A stretch of DNA of 14,622 bases from an uncultured Roseburia sp. (GCA_910587865.1 CAJUNX010000022.1:51400-66021); one strand, 5' to 3'. Shown: positions 1 to 8,145, numbered from the stretch's first letter. Notes: a model not told the origin generated them from the sequence alone. Numbers and translations: made by a program.

Positions 1-108
1 CTTCCGGGTTCTGAGCATCACGCCTCCTGCTCCTCACGGAACACGCAGATGCCGCTTCCGGGTTCTGAGCATCACGCCTCCTGCTCCTCACGGAACACGC
101 AGATGCCG
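1..108. repeat. 54-bp tandem direct repeat, two perfect copies
   Basis: Positions 1-54 and 55-108 are identical base for base. The first 8 bases of the unit (CTTCCGGG) recur at 111-118, so a third, eroded copy may begin there. The array touches the left edge, so more copies could lie outside. The unit length is a multiple of three. On the minus strand one frame of each copy reads through to a TGA (72-74 in copy 2) and ends in residues GICVFREEQEA, so the repeat may have duplicated the 3' end of a gene. No intact gene in that frame is visible here, because a stop lies at about 159-161. Direct observation for the repeat; the gene-tail reading is a guess. Confidence 0.95.
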
Positions 109-188
109 CGCTTCCGGGCGGACTGGGCACTGCGCTTCGGCACCCCCGTACACGAACATCAGAACCTGCTCGTACAGACACGACCGCA

Positions 189-215
189 GGATCCGCGCCC
201 TTTATACACGGATCC
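189..215 (+). promoter_or_regulatory. inverted repeat around a possible -10 box upstream of the ParB-like pair
   Basis: GGATCCG (189-195) and CGGATCC (209-215) form a 7-bp inverted repeat with a 13-base spacer. The spacer contains TATACA (203-208), a plausible -10 hexamer. No good -35 is visible 16-18 bases upstream, so the promoter call is weak. Placed 50 bases before the RBS of the first ParB-like gene, the repeat could be an operator, possibly autoregulatory. Confidence 0.3.
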
Positions 216-265
216 CTGCCCCGACACCCGTTCATCCGCCGATTCCGAAAACAGGAGGAATACAT

Positions 266-1204
266 ATGACGCAGAACCTGCGACAGGACTGTCAGACAGA
301 CCGTGAGTTTTCAGCGCTTTCCCCCGGATATTCCGGGGAGGACTATGCGGCGCTCGAAGCGGATATCCGCGCATTCGGCTGCCGTACCCCTCTCTTTGTG
401 TGGGAGGGACGGATTGTCGACGGCCACACACGTTATGAGATCTGCACAAAATGGGGCATCCCGTTTCAGACCCGCTCTCTTTCCTTTCCGGCCCGGGAGG
501 ATGCCGTTCTCTGGATCTGTCAGCGGCAGCTGAAAAAAGAGCGGCTGCCGGATATGCTGCGGCGCTATCTGATCGGCCGGCTTTTTACCGCCGAAAAAGA
601 TGTTGCATACCGGATGCAGAAGCAGACTGCGGACCGCACTGCATTTCCGCATCCCCGCATGCAGACCGGAACCCGCCTCGGCGAACAGTACGGCGTATCC
701 ATGCATACGATCTATAAGGCGGGAACGCTCGCGGCAGCCATTGATCACATCCGCCGCCGCGAACCGGAGCTTGCCGGACAGATCCTGTGCGGGCAGATTT
801 CGATCTCATATGAAAATGTGAGCGTGCTTGCACGGCTCTCCAGGGACGAACTGCGGCGGCTCAACAGACGGCTCGCAGACAGTCATAAAACGCATCTTAA
901 TTTAGCGGACTTAAAACCGGCCCCTCCCAAAAAGCGATCTGTCGGGCGGCCGAAAAAAAATGCCGGCATCCAAACCGCCATCAAGGAGATGCCTCCCTAC
1001 GACCCGGATGCCGGCATCAAAAGCCTCGGCTACACGATCCCCTCGTGGACCGGTTCCATCGGCCGCACCTTTGCCCTGACCGACTTTTCCGCCGTTTCAC
1101 CGGAGGCGGAAAAGGAGATCCGCCGCCAGCTGCGCGCGCTCTGTGAAACGGCGGAAGCCATGCTGCGCGCAATGGACGGCAGCGGTAAAACGCCTCCGCC
1201 ATAG
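266..1204 (+). CDS. ParB N-terminal domain protein with HTH and AT-hook-like motif
   Basis: A 312-residue protein resembling ParB/Spo0J-type DNA-binding proteins. Residues about 17-100 look like a ParB N-terminal domain, with the box GRIVDGHTRYE (48-58) in the place of the nucleotide-binding motif. A helix-turn-helix-like stretch follows at about 136-160 (LGEQYGVSMHTIYKAG). A lysine/arginine-rich linker at 222-232 carries GRPKK, which matches the AT-hook core. The C-terminal 80 residues are not recognised. The start is fixed by AGGAGG at 253-258, seven bases before the ATG. It lies 54 bases before a second ParB-fold gene on the same strand, so the two are probably co-transcribed. No ParA is in view, so chromosome or plasmid partition cannot be assumed; a transcriptional regulator or mobile-element protein is equally possible. 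Fold assignment is fairly sure, function is not. Confidence 0.75.
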   Translation: MTQNLRQDCQTDREFSALSPGYSGEDYAALEADIRAFGCRTPLFVWEGRIVDGHTRYEICTKWGIPFQTRSLSFPAREDAVLWICQRQLKKERLPDMLRRYLIGRLFTAEKDVAYRMQKQTADRTAFPHPRMQTGTRLGEQYGVSMHTIYKAGTLAAAIDHIRRREPELAGQILCGQISISYENVSVLARLSRDELRRLNRRLADSHKTHLNLADLKPAPPKKRSVGRPKKNAGIQTAIKEMPPYDPDAGIKSLGYTIPSWTGSIGRTFALTDFSAVSPEAEKEIRRQLRALCETAEAMLRAMDGSGKTPPP

Positions 1205-1258
1205 ACCGCAACCCATCGTTTTTGTCACCGATACAACATCGAAAAAAGGGAGAATTAC

Positions 1259-2077
1259 ATGAATGATTACAGCCGCTATGTCCCAAACGTCCACTTTGAA
1301 CAGATTCCGATCAAACATCTGGTCTCCAATCAGGAATACCAGCGGAATCTCTCTGTCCGGCACATTGAACACGCCGCGGCAAATTTCGACCTCTGCCAGA
1401 TCAATCCGGTAAAGGTCAGCCGCAGAAACAACGTCAATTATGTGTTCAACGGACAGCACACCATCGAGATCGTCGCCCTGATATCAGGTTCCCGCGAAAC
1501 CCCGGTCTGGTGTATGATCTACGATGATCTCGAGTATGAACGGGAGGCGGATATCTTCGCCAACCAGCAGAAATTTGTCAAGCCGCTGCTGCCCTATGAG
1601 ATCTTTATGGCAAATATCGAGGCCGGCAGCGACAAACAGCTGATCATCCGTGATCTCGCGGAATCGTATCACCTGAAGATCTCGGCCAAGCCCGGCCCCT
1701 GCCATATCTGTGCCGTGGCCACTTTAGAAAGCATCCACGACCGTTACGGTTTTCACGTGCTCGACCGCGTCCTGCGCCTCGCCGTCGGCACCTGGGAGGG
1801 CGCGGCGCAGTCCTTAAGCGCCAACATGCTAAACGGCATCGCCCGGCTGGTATCCGCCTACGGCGACCTCTTAAAGGAGGATCTCTTTCAAGAAAAATTA
1901 AGCCGGCTCTCGATCCGCGAGCTCGTGCGCACCGCAAACGAACGCAGAGCCGGATCCTTAGGCTTCGCCGAAGCGATGCTGATCTGCTACAATAAAAAGA
2001 CGCAGATCAACGCGCTCACCTGGGACCGGCTTTATGCCGCAAAACGCCCGCCCCGTGCGGACGACGGGGCCTCCTGA
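1259..2077 (+). CDS. ParB-like (DUF6551-type) protein
   Basis: A 272-residue protein whose first ~110 residues look like a ParB/sulfiredoxin-type domain. A strand 'PVKVSRR' (50-56) is followed by YVFNGQHTIE (61-70), the box found in this superfamily, then PVWCMIYDDLEYEREADIFANQQ (82-104). I associate this arrangement with the DUF6551 family, from memory. The remaining ~165 residues are mostly helical in character and unassigned. No HTH was obvious. RBS AAGGGAG at 1246-1252 is seven bases from the ATG. It follows the first ParB-like gene by 54 bases and probably shares its transcript. It ends 54 bases before the convergent ligase gene, with no clear terminator between them. Role unknown; DNA binding or a nucleotide-dependent switch is inferred only from the fold. 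Confidence 0.65.
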   Translation: MNDYSRYVPNVHFEQIPIKHLVSNQEYQRNLSVRHIEHAAANFDLCQINPVKVSRRNNVNYVFNGQHTIEIVALISGSRETPVWCMIYDDLEYEREADIFANQQKFVKPLLPYEIFMANIEAGSDKQLIIRDLAESYHLKISAKPGPCHICAVATLESIHDRYGFHVLDRVLRLAVGTWEGAAQSLSANMLNGIARLVSAYGDLLKEDLFQEKLSRLSIRELVRTANERRAGSLGFAEAMLICYNKKTQINALTWDRLYAAKRPPRADDGAS

Positions 2078-2131
2078 CGCACATACAGCATGTTCTTTTG
2101 GCGCAGGTACGCTTCAAACCAGAAAAATCAC

Positions 2132-3619
2132 TCACAGATACATATGCAGATCATTCCAGCTGATCTTGCCGAGCTCATCCCGCGGAATATGATCGACAAA
2201 CCGGATATCCCGCGGCTGCTGATAATCCGAAAGGCTCTCCAGGCACCGTTTCTTTACGGCCTTTAAATCCACCCTTTCGTCCGCAGCCACCACGACGCCG
2301 ACCACCTCCCCTAAGATATCGTCCGGCAGCGGATACGCCACGCATTCCCGCACGCCCTCGAGCTTTCTTATCTCGGTCTCGATATCGCCCGGAAAAATAT
2401 TCATACCGCCCGAGATGATGATCTTCTTTTTCCGGCCGGCATAGTGCAGAACGCCCTCCCCGTCCAGATATCCCAGATCCCCGGTCCCGAAAAAGCCGTC
2501 CTCCCTCGTTCCCCGCACCTGCGTTCCTGCGATGTAATATCCGTCAAACACGGCTTCTCCCCGGCAGAAAATCTCTCCCACTTCATCTGTCCCGGCAGGG
2601 ATTTTATCGTTTTCGATCCGGATCTGTACCCGGCTTACCGGTATGCCTGCAACGTCATCCGCCGCCGATTCGTCCCCCAGATCCGCGATCGCGATAAATT
2701 CCGTCTCGGAGGACGCTAACAGATTATAAAAATGACATCTGCCCGGCAGAATCTGCCGGATGCTGTCCCTTACATCCGGATCCAGACAGGCCGCGGTGGA
2801 CACAAGCTGCCGCATGGAAGAAAACCCGTCCTCCGGCAGGTCGTTATTCTCCATAAAACGCACGACCTGCGCCAGCTGCGCGGACGTGCTGATCGTATAT
2901 GTGATCTCGTGCGCCCCGATCATACTGACCCACTTTTCCGCGGTAAACCCTCTCATGATCACAAGACGGATCCCGATATATGCGCCGGTCAGAATCATCC
3001 TGGTCGCAAGCGCGTGGCACAGCGGTGTAGAGATCAGCATGACATCCTCGCCGGACAGTCTGAACTCCTCCTCTTCCTCCAGGACACGCGCGATCATCTG
3101 CCTCTGCGTGAGAATAATCGCTTTCGGTTCCGCCGTTGACCCGGAAGTCGAAAACATCACCATCGGCGCATCCATACCGCTCTGATCCGTGCCGGACTCG
3201 TCATCCGCCGTTTCCTTCCATATCTCATCGGCGCGCTTCATCAGAAAATACGGCGTATTCAGCCTGCCGATCTCCCGCTTATTGTGAGCGTCCACCACAA
3301 AAAACGGGACGTTCATCTGATCCGCGCAGCGCTGTTTCGCCTCGCCGGACCAGCGCGGGTTAAACGGGATCACCAGCGCTCCGAGCTTTAACAGCGCCAG
3401 AAATGCGGATGTATAGGATGAGCTGTCCGAAATCAAAAGCCCCACATGCATCCCGGGCGTCACATTCTCCCTCAGCTGTCCGGCAAGCGCACTGACATAC
3501 CGGTATATTTCATGCCGGCTCCAGGATCTGTGCTCATCCGTAAGGAATACCGCCTCCGGATCTTCTCCCGCCAGCGCCTCAAATCTGTCAACGATCGTCT
3601 GTCTTTGTATCTGATTCAT
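2132..3619 (-). CDS. AMP-dependent acyl-CoA synthetase / adenylate-forming ligase
   Basis: A 495-residue ANL-superfamily enzyme, which activates a carboxylate as an acyl-adenylate and usually passes it to CoA or a carrier-protein thiol. Visible core motifs in order: phosphate-binding loop STSGSTAEPK (157-166); the A5 region YNLLASSETE (298-307), a variant of the common YGxTE; GTGDLG (378-383) with the ribose-binding Asp; GRKKKIIISGGMNI (395-408) in the hinge; and the C-terminal catalytic lysine in ELGKIS (K485). All catalytic elements are present and the length is normal for a stand-alone ligase. Start: RBS GGAGGG at 3625-3630, five bases from the ATG. The substrate cannot be read from sequence; no carrier protein or thioesterase is next to it. 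It is divergent from asnB across a shared promoter region. Confidence 0.88.
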   Translation of the reverse strand: MNQIQRQTIVDRFEALAGEDPEAVFLTDEHRSWSRHEIYRYVSALAGQLRENVTPGMHVGLLISDSSSYTSAFLALLKLGALVIPFNPRWSGEAKQRCADQMNVPFFVVDAHNKREIGRLNTPYFLMKRADEIWKETADDESGTDQSGMDAPMVMFSTSGSTAEPKAIILTQRQMIARVLEEEEEFRLSGEDVMLISTPLCHALATRMILTGAYIGIRLVIMRGFTAEKWVSMIGAHEITYTISTSAQLAQVVRFMENNDLPEDGFSSMRQLVSTAACLDPDVRDSIRQILPGRCHFYNLLASSETEFIAIADLGDESAADDVAGIPVSRVQIRIENDKIPAGTDEVGEIFCRGEAVFDGYYIAGTQVRGTREDGFFGTGDLGYLDGEGVLHYAGRKKKIIISGGMNIFPGDIETEIRKLEGVRECVAYPLPDDILGEVVGVVVAADERVDLKAVKKRCLESLSDYQQPRDIRFVDHIPRDELGKISWNDLHMYL

Positions 3620-3668
3620 TCTGTCCCTCCATTTCCGTCAACAGCAGTCACCGTTTGTTTCCGTAACT

Positions 3669-3697
3669 ATCATAGCCTAACCTGCCGAAAATAGCAA
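3669..3697 (-). promoter_or_regulatory. sigma-A-type promoter for the ligase gene
   Basis: Read on the minus strand: TTGCTA (3692-3697), a 17-base spacer, then TATGAT (3669-3674). This is close to the TTGACA/TATAAT consensus with ideal spacing. It gives a leader of about 40 bases before the ligase ATG at 3619. Confidence 0.65.
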
Positions 3698-3710
3698 CGG
3701 CTTTTCTCCT

Positions 3711-3739
3711 GTCACACATTTTTCCCGCCCGCATATACT
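3711..3739 (+). promoter_or_regulatory. candidate promoter for asnB
   Basis: GTCACA (3711-3716), a 17-base spacer, and TATACT (3734-3739). The -10 is good, the -35 matches only four of six positions. Its -35 lies 13 bases from that of the oppositely directed ligase promoter, so the two could interfere or share a regulator. Confidence 0.5.
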
Positions 3740-3837
3740 GATCGTATGCCGCGGCACGGATTTTGCCGGACGTCCGCCGGATCCCTCCTGCGCACCCGGC
3801 CGCGATCTGCAGTTAAAAAAAAAGGAGCGACTACGCT

Positions 3838-5685
3838 ATGTGTGGAATTTCTGGTTTCTGCAACTTTGATCAGGATTACGTCAGGAAAAGGCCCTTCTGG
3901 GAAACGATTTTAAGCGATATGCACCGCCGTCTCGCCCGCCGCGGGAACGATGACTCCGGCATCTGGCTCTCCAGGCACGCCGGACTTTCCCACGCGCGCC
4001 TAAGCATCCGCGACATCAGAAACGGATCCCAGCCCATGGTGCGGAGGAAAGACGGGCGGCTCTGCGCCATCGCATACAACGGTGAAATCTACAACACGGA
4101 TGAGCTTATCCCGGAGCTTGCGGCGGCCGGCTTTACGTTTACGACTACCTCCGACACCGAGGTTCTCTTAAATGCCTACCTCTGCTACGGGCCGGAATTT
4201 GTCACCCGCCTAAACGGCATCTTTGCCTTTGCGCTCTGGGAGGAGACGGCAGGCCGGCTTATGCTCTGCCGCGACCGCGCCGGCGTCAAGCCGCTTTTTT
4301 ACGCGCAGACCGGCCGGACGATCGTGTTCGGATCCGAACCGAAGGCGCTCTTCTGTCACCCGGATCTGACGCCGGAAATCGACAAAAACAGCCTGCTTGA
4401 GCTGCTTGCCGTCGGCCCGGCCAGGACCTCGGGAAACGGCGTATTTAAAGGGATGCGCGAGGTGCTTCCCGGACATTACATGATCGTTTCGCCGGATGGA
4501 TGCTCCGATCATCTCTACTGGGATTTAACCAGCAGGGAGCATACGGATTCCTACCCGGATACGGTCGCAAACGTCTCGTTTCTCGTGCGCGATGCCGTCC
4601 GGCGGCAGATGATCTCCGACGTGCCGGTCTGTACCTTCCTCTCCGGAGGAATCGACTCCTCGATCGTCACGGCAATCGCTGCGGATTACATGCGCGGGCA
4701 GGGAGAAACGCTTAACACCTTCTCCTTTGATTTTGCGGAAAACGATCTCTACTTTCAGTCCAATTCCTTCCAGCCGGAGCGGGATCTGCCCTACGTGAAC
4801 ATCATGCGGGATCACTGCAAAACGAACCACACTTATCTGGAATGCGACGAACGCACGCTCGCGGACGCACTCTATACCGCGGTGGACGCAAAGGATCTCC
4901 CCGGAATGACGGATGTAGACGCCTCCCTGCTCTACTTCTGCTCCCTGGTCGCAAAACAGAACAAGGTCGCTTTGACCGGCGAGTGCGCGGACGAGATTTT
5001 CGGCGGATATCCGTGGTTTTACCGCAGAGAGCTCTTAGAGCGCGACGGCTTCCCGTGGTCCGCCGACATCCGCGCCCGCACCGTCTTTTTATCGGAGGAC
5101 GTCGTCCGTACCGACGAGCTCGCGGAATACTCTTACGCCCGTTATCAGGAATCGCTCGCAAAGGTTCCGCTGCTCCCCGGGGAAACAGGCGAGGCGAAAA
5201 AGAGACGTCAGGTCGCCTACTTAAATATCAAGTGGTTTATGCAGACGCTCTTAGACCGCATGGACCGCACCAGCATGTACTCCGGCCTTGAGGCGCGCGT
5301 TCCTTTTGCGGATCACCGGATCATGGAATATGTCTTTAACGTTCCCTGGGAAATGAAGTATCAGAACGGCGTGGAAAAAACACTGCTGCGCGATGCCTGT
5401 GCCGACCTGCTTCCCGACGCGCTTCTCCACCGCAAAAAAAGCCCTTACCCGAAGACGTATCACCCCGGATATGAGCGGATTCTGGTGGAGCGGCTCGGCG
5501 CGATCGTAAACGATCCGAATGCCCCCGTCGCCCCCCTGATCGACCAGAAAAAAGCGCTGCGCTTTATGGCGTCCCACAAAGAGCTCGGGCAGCCCTGGTT
5601 CGGACAGCTGATGGCAGGGCCGCAGCTGATGGCATATTTTATCCAGCTCAATGACTGGATGAAGAAATACCGTCTCTCACTGTGA
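3838..5685 (+). CDS. asnB: asparagine synthase (glutamine-hydrolysing)
   Basis: A 615-residue two-domain enzyme that makes asparagine from aspartate, ATP and glutamine-derived ammonia. The N-terminal class II glutamine amidotransferase domain starts MCGISGF, so Cys2 is available as nucleophile after Met removal. Further glutaminase motifs are ARLSIRD (53-59), AYNGEIYN (79-86) and SDTEV (105-109). The synthetase domain shows the PP-loop SGGIDSS (269-275) and GECADEIFGGYPW (381-393), with RTSMYSGLEARVPFADHR near the C-terminus. Length is about normal and no key residue is missing. RBS AAAGGAG (3821-3827) is ten bases from the ATG, and the mature Cys2 requirement fixes the start. AsnB-like enzymes can also amidate other carboxylates in biosynthetic clusters. 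The divergent ligase next door makes that worth considering, but plain asparagine synthesis is the default. Confidence 0.93.
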   Translation: MCGISGFCNFDQDYVRKRPFWETILSDMHRRLARRGNDDSGIWLSRHAGLSHARLSIRDIRNGSQPMVRRKDGRLCAIAYNGEIYNTDELIPELAAAGFTFTTTSDTEVLLNAYLCYGPEFVTRLNGIFAFALWEETAGRLMLCRDRAGVKPLFYAQTGRTIVFGSEPKALFCHPDLTPEIDKNSLLELLAVGPARTSGNGVFKGMREVLPGHYMIVSPDGCSDHLYWDLTSREHTDSYPDTVANVSFLVRDAVRRQMISDVPVCTFLSGGIDSSIVTAIAADYMRGQGETLNTFSFDFAENDLYFQSNSFQPERDLPYVNIMRDHCKTNHTYLECDERTLADALYTAVDAKDLPGMTDVDASLLYFCSLVAKQNKVALTGECADEIFGGYPWFYRRELLERDGFPWSADIRARTVFLSEDVVRTDELAEYSYARYQESLAKVPLLPGETGEAKKRRQVAYLNIKWFMQTLLDRMDRTSMYSGLEARVPFADHRIMEYVFNVPWEMKYQNGVEKTLLRDACADLLPDALLHRKKSPYPKTYHPGYERILVERLGAIVNDPNAPVAPLIDQKKALRFMASHKELGQPWFGQLMAGPQLMAYFIQLNDWMKKYRLSL

Positions 5686-5692
5686 CAATGCC

Positions 5693-5743
5693 GCACACAG
5701 CAGGAAACTGCACACAGCAGGAAACTGCACGCAGTATGAAACT
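5693..5743. repeat. 17-bp tandem repeat downstream of asnB
   Basis: The unit GCACACAGCAGGAAACT occurs perfectly at 5693-5709 and 5710-5726, and with three changes at 5727-5743. A related piece, GAAACTGCGCGAAAAA, is found at 5738-5753 and again at 5788-5803, just before the terminator. The array begins 7 bases after the asnB stop and lies in its 3' untranslated region. Confidence 0.85.
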
Positions 5744-5803
5744 GCGCGAAAAAACGGTCTCATGCAGAAATGAACCGGTTGCAGAAAGAAACTGCGCGAA
5801 AAA

Positions 5804-5849
5804 CCCGGGGCTTCTCACCTGCTGCGGTGAAGCGCCCCGGGCGTTTTTT
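5804..5849 (+). terminator. bidirectional intrinsic terminator between asnB and the glucosidase operon
   Basis: CCCGGGGC-TTC at 5804-5813 pairs with GAAGC-CCCCGGG around 5829-5841, with CACC/GGTG continuing the stem around a short loop. Six Ts follow at 5844-5849, terminating asnB. Read on the minus strand the same stem is followed by five Ts, so it can also end the convergent GH31 operon, whose TAA (5848-5850) overlaps the T tract. Confidence 0.85.
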
Positions 5850-8145
5850 ATTTCACTACAATCGTCTCGATCTTCTGATACTGCGCATATCCCTCGTGAA
5901 GCAGCTTCGTCGCGACATGACCCGCGCCGTCGTTCACAAATTCATAGAGGTTGTACGCGCCGTCCCGGTACGCAAAATCCGTCCCGTTGTCCTGATAGTG
6001 CACATAGCGCCCCTCCCCCGGGAACACGAGAAGCTTTAAGGTGTCGTACGGCTTCTCGCCGACATACTGCATCACCTCATACGTCGGGATCACGCTGCCC
6101 GCCTTCGCGAACACCGGACAGACATCGATCGGCGCATCCACCAGGTAGTACTGTCCGCCCTCGTATTTCTTTCCGGTAAAGAAATCGTACCACGCGCCTT
6201 CTGGCAGATACACCTTCTTCACGGTCGCGCCCTGCTCCACCACCGGAGCGACGAGCAGATGCTCTCCCACGAGGAACTCGTCGTTTAAGTTCCACACCGC
6301 GGGGGCGTTCTCATAGTGCATCACCAGCGGACGCATCACCGGAAGGCCGGTCTTCTCTCCCTCGTAAAACAGGTCGTAGAAGTACGGCAGCAGGCGGTAG
6401 CGCAGCTCGATAAACTTCCGGTTGACCGCAAGCGTTTGTTCGTCAAACTGCCACGGCTCCTGATTCCTCGAACCCTTTGCCGCGTGATTGCGGAACAGCG
6501 GGGAAAATGCCCCCACCTGCACCCAGCGGCACAAAAGCTCCGGCGTCGTGTCAGCGCCGAATCCGCCGACGTCCGTCCCCGCAAACGCGAATCCGCTTAA
6601 GCCCAGGTTGCACAGCTGCGGCACCGCCATCTGAATGTGCGCCCACAGGCTCTGGTTGTCGCCGGTCCACACGGTGGAATACTTCTGCGTTCCCGCATAG
6701 CAGGCTCTCGTGATGACAAACGGGCGCTTTCCGGTCGCATATACCAGCCCCTCATAAGTCGCCTTTGACATCAGGTGCCCGTAGCAGTTGTGCATCGCCG
6801 CGTGCGTGGACGGGTGATCCTCGTCTGTAAAGACCACATCCTTCGGCAGCTCGCCGTGGAAGCTCGCCGGCTCGTTCATATCGTTCCACACGCCGTCAAA
6901 GCCGAGATCCGTCAGATAGCTCTGCTTTTTGCCCCACCAGTCACGCACCTCTTTATTGCCGAAGTCCGGATACACCGCATCGCCGGGCCAGACGGCGTTG
7001 ACGTAGGTCTCGCCCTCCGGCGTCTCTGCAAAATATCCGTGTTCGATCCCCTCGTCGTACATGGCATAGCCGGGGTCGAGCTTGACGCCCGGATCGATAA
7101 TGGACACCTTTTTAAATCCCTTCGCGTCCATCTCGCCGAACAGCTCCTTCGCATCCCCGTAGTCCTTCTCATTCCAGGTAAACACGCGGTAGCCGTCCAT
7201 ATAATCAATGTCAAAATGAATCGTATCGCACGGGATGTCAAGTCCGCGGAATTTCTCCATCAGCTCACGGATATCTTCCTTATTTTCATAGCCCCATCTC
7301 GACTGGTGGTAGCCGAGCGTCCAGAGCTGCGGCAGCGGCGTTCTTCCGGTCAGCTCCGTATAATTCGCGATGACGTCTGCCATATGCTCCCCGCCGATAA
7401 AATAATAATTCAGGCTGCCGTCCTCCGCGCCGTAATAAAAGTAGTCGCTCTTCTCTTTTCCGAGGTTGATGTGCGACCGGTATGTATTGTCAAAAAACAG
7501 GCCGTACACGCCCCGCTCCTTTAAGGTGATCAGAAACGGGACTGATTTGTAGAGCGCCTTGAACGCATCCGTATGCGCGTCCGGGATGTCCGAATTCCAG
7601 TTTTCATATTCATACCCGCTTTTATTCAAGAAACCGGTCTTGTCCCCGAGTCCGTAAAATTTCTCGTCGCCGTCGAGCGTCTTCACCGCCTGCACCGGAT
7701 AATTTTTCTTCAGCAGACCGGAGATATCGTGGCCCTCCGCCTCGAGCATCGCCTTAATCCACGGGCTGATCTTATTGACAATCTCCCGCTCCCCGCGGTA
7801 ATCCGCGCACAAAAGCACCTCGCCGCCCTCTGCGCCCGCTCCTGCAGTACGGTAAAAATCCACGTAAAATCCGTCATACACCTTTGCGGTCAGCGACGCC
7901 GTGCGGATGATAAGCGCCCCGCCTTCCTCCGTCACCGCAAACTCTCCCGCCGCCGGCGTGCCTGTCACCTGCTTCATCGGGCGGCGCTCCCGCTCCACCG
8001 CTTTTGAGTGGAACGTCTCGCCCTCCAGCGGGCGCACCACCTGAATGATCTCATCCGTCCACACGGCGATACGGCCGCTTCCCTGCTCAAAGCCAAGCGA
8101 GACCACACCGTCCGACACTTCATAGGAAATCCGTTTTCCTGACAT
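5848..8145 (-). CDS. GH31 alpha-glucosidase (enzyme B)
   Basis: A 765-residue glycoside hydrolase family 31 retaining alpha-glucosidase, removing terminal alpha-glucosyl residues from malto- or isomalto-oligosaccharides. An N-terminal beta-sandwich (to about residue 265) precedes the (beta/alpha)8 barrel, which begins near RTPLPQLWTLGYHQSRWGY. Catalytic nucleophile: Asp422 in GVWNDMNEPASF, the classic alpha-glucosidase form. Acid/base: Asp496 in TVWTGDNQSLW. RNHAAKGSRNQEPWQF lies in the distal barrel, followed by C-terminal beta domains. No signal peptide, so cytoplasmic. The start at 8145 (MSGKR) is chosen because AAGGAGG (8153-8160 region) sits just before it; an in-frame ATG at 8184 lies inside a minisatellite and upstream of that RBS. 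Last gene of the three-gene cluster. Specificity for alpha-1,4 versus alpha-1,6 cannot be decided by eye. Confidence 0.92.
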   Translation of the reverse strand: MSGKRISYEVSDGVVSLGFEQGSGRIAVWTDEIIQVVRPLEGETFHSKAVERERRPMKQVTGTPAAGEFAVTEEGGALIIRTASLTAKVYDGFYVDFYRTAGAGAEGGEVLLCADYRGEREIVNKISPWIKAMLEAEGHDISGLLKKNYPVQAVKTLDGDEKFYGLGDKTGFLNKSGYEYENWNSDIPDAHTDAFKALYKSVPFLITLKERGVYGLFFDNTYRSHINLGKEKSDYFYYGAEDGSLNYYFIGGEHMADVIANYTELTGRTPLPQLWTLGYHQSRWGYENKEDIRELMEKFRGLDIPCDTIHFDIDYMDGYRVFTWNEKDYGDAKELFGEMDAKGFKKVSIIDPGVKLDPGYAMYDEGIEHGYFAETPEGETYVNAVWPGDAVYPDFGNKEVRDWWGKKQSYLTDLGFDGVWNDMNEPASFHGELPKDVVFTDEDHPSTHAAMHNCYGHLMSKATYEGLVYATGKRPFVITRACYAGTQKYSTVWTGDNQSLWAHIQMAVPQLCNLGLSGFAFAGTDVGGFGADTTPELLCRWVQVGAFSPLFRNHAAKGSRNQEPWQFDEQTLAVNRKFIELRYRLLPYFYDLFYEGEKTGLPVMRPLVMHYENAPAVWNLNDEFLVGEHLLVAPVVEQGATVKKVYLPEGAWYDFFTGKKYEGGQYYLVDAPIDVCPVFAKAGSVIPTYEVMQYVGEKPYDTLKLLVFPGEGRYVHYQDNGTDFAYRDGAYNLYEFVNDGAGHVATKLLHEGYAQYQKIETIVVK

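Noticed and set aside
159..449. Minus-strand open frame of 96 codons overlapping the first ParB-like gene
   Set aside because: It lies antisense to a well-supported gene with a strong RBS, has no RBS of its own, and its product is arginine/serine-rich in the manner of a shadow frame.
2078..2131. Terminator between the second ParB-like gene and the ligase gene
   Set aside because: No stem with a T run could be found in this 54-base gap; only a mismatched TTCT/AGAA pairing is possible.
3767..3776. CGGACGTCCG palindrome before asnB, resembling GGACGTCC at 10745-10752 before GH31 enzyme A
   Set aside because: Short GC-rich matches of this size are expected by chance here; similar strings occur inside coding sequence (for example near 10983).
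5693..5803. CRISPR-like array after asnB
   Set aside because: Units are only 17 bases and abut directly without unique spacers, and no cas gene is nearby; it is an ordinary tandem repeat.
6775..7524. Long plus-strand frame of 249 codons inside GH31 enzyme B
   Set aside because: Antisense shadow of a GC-rich gene; low-complexity V/I/R/H composition, no RBS, no family motif.
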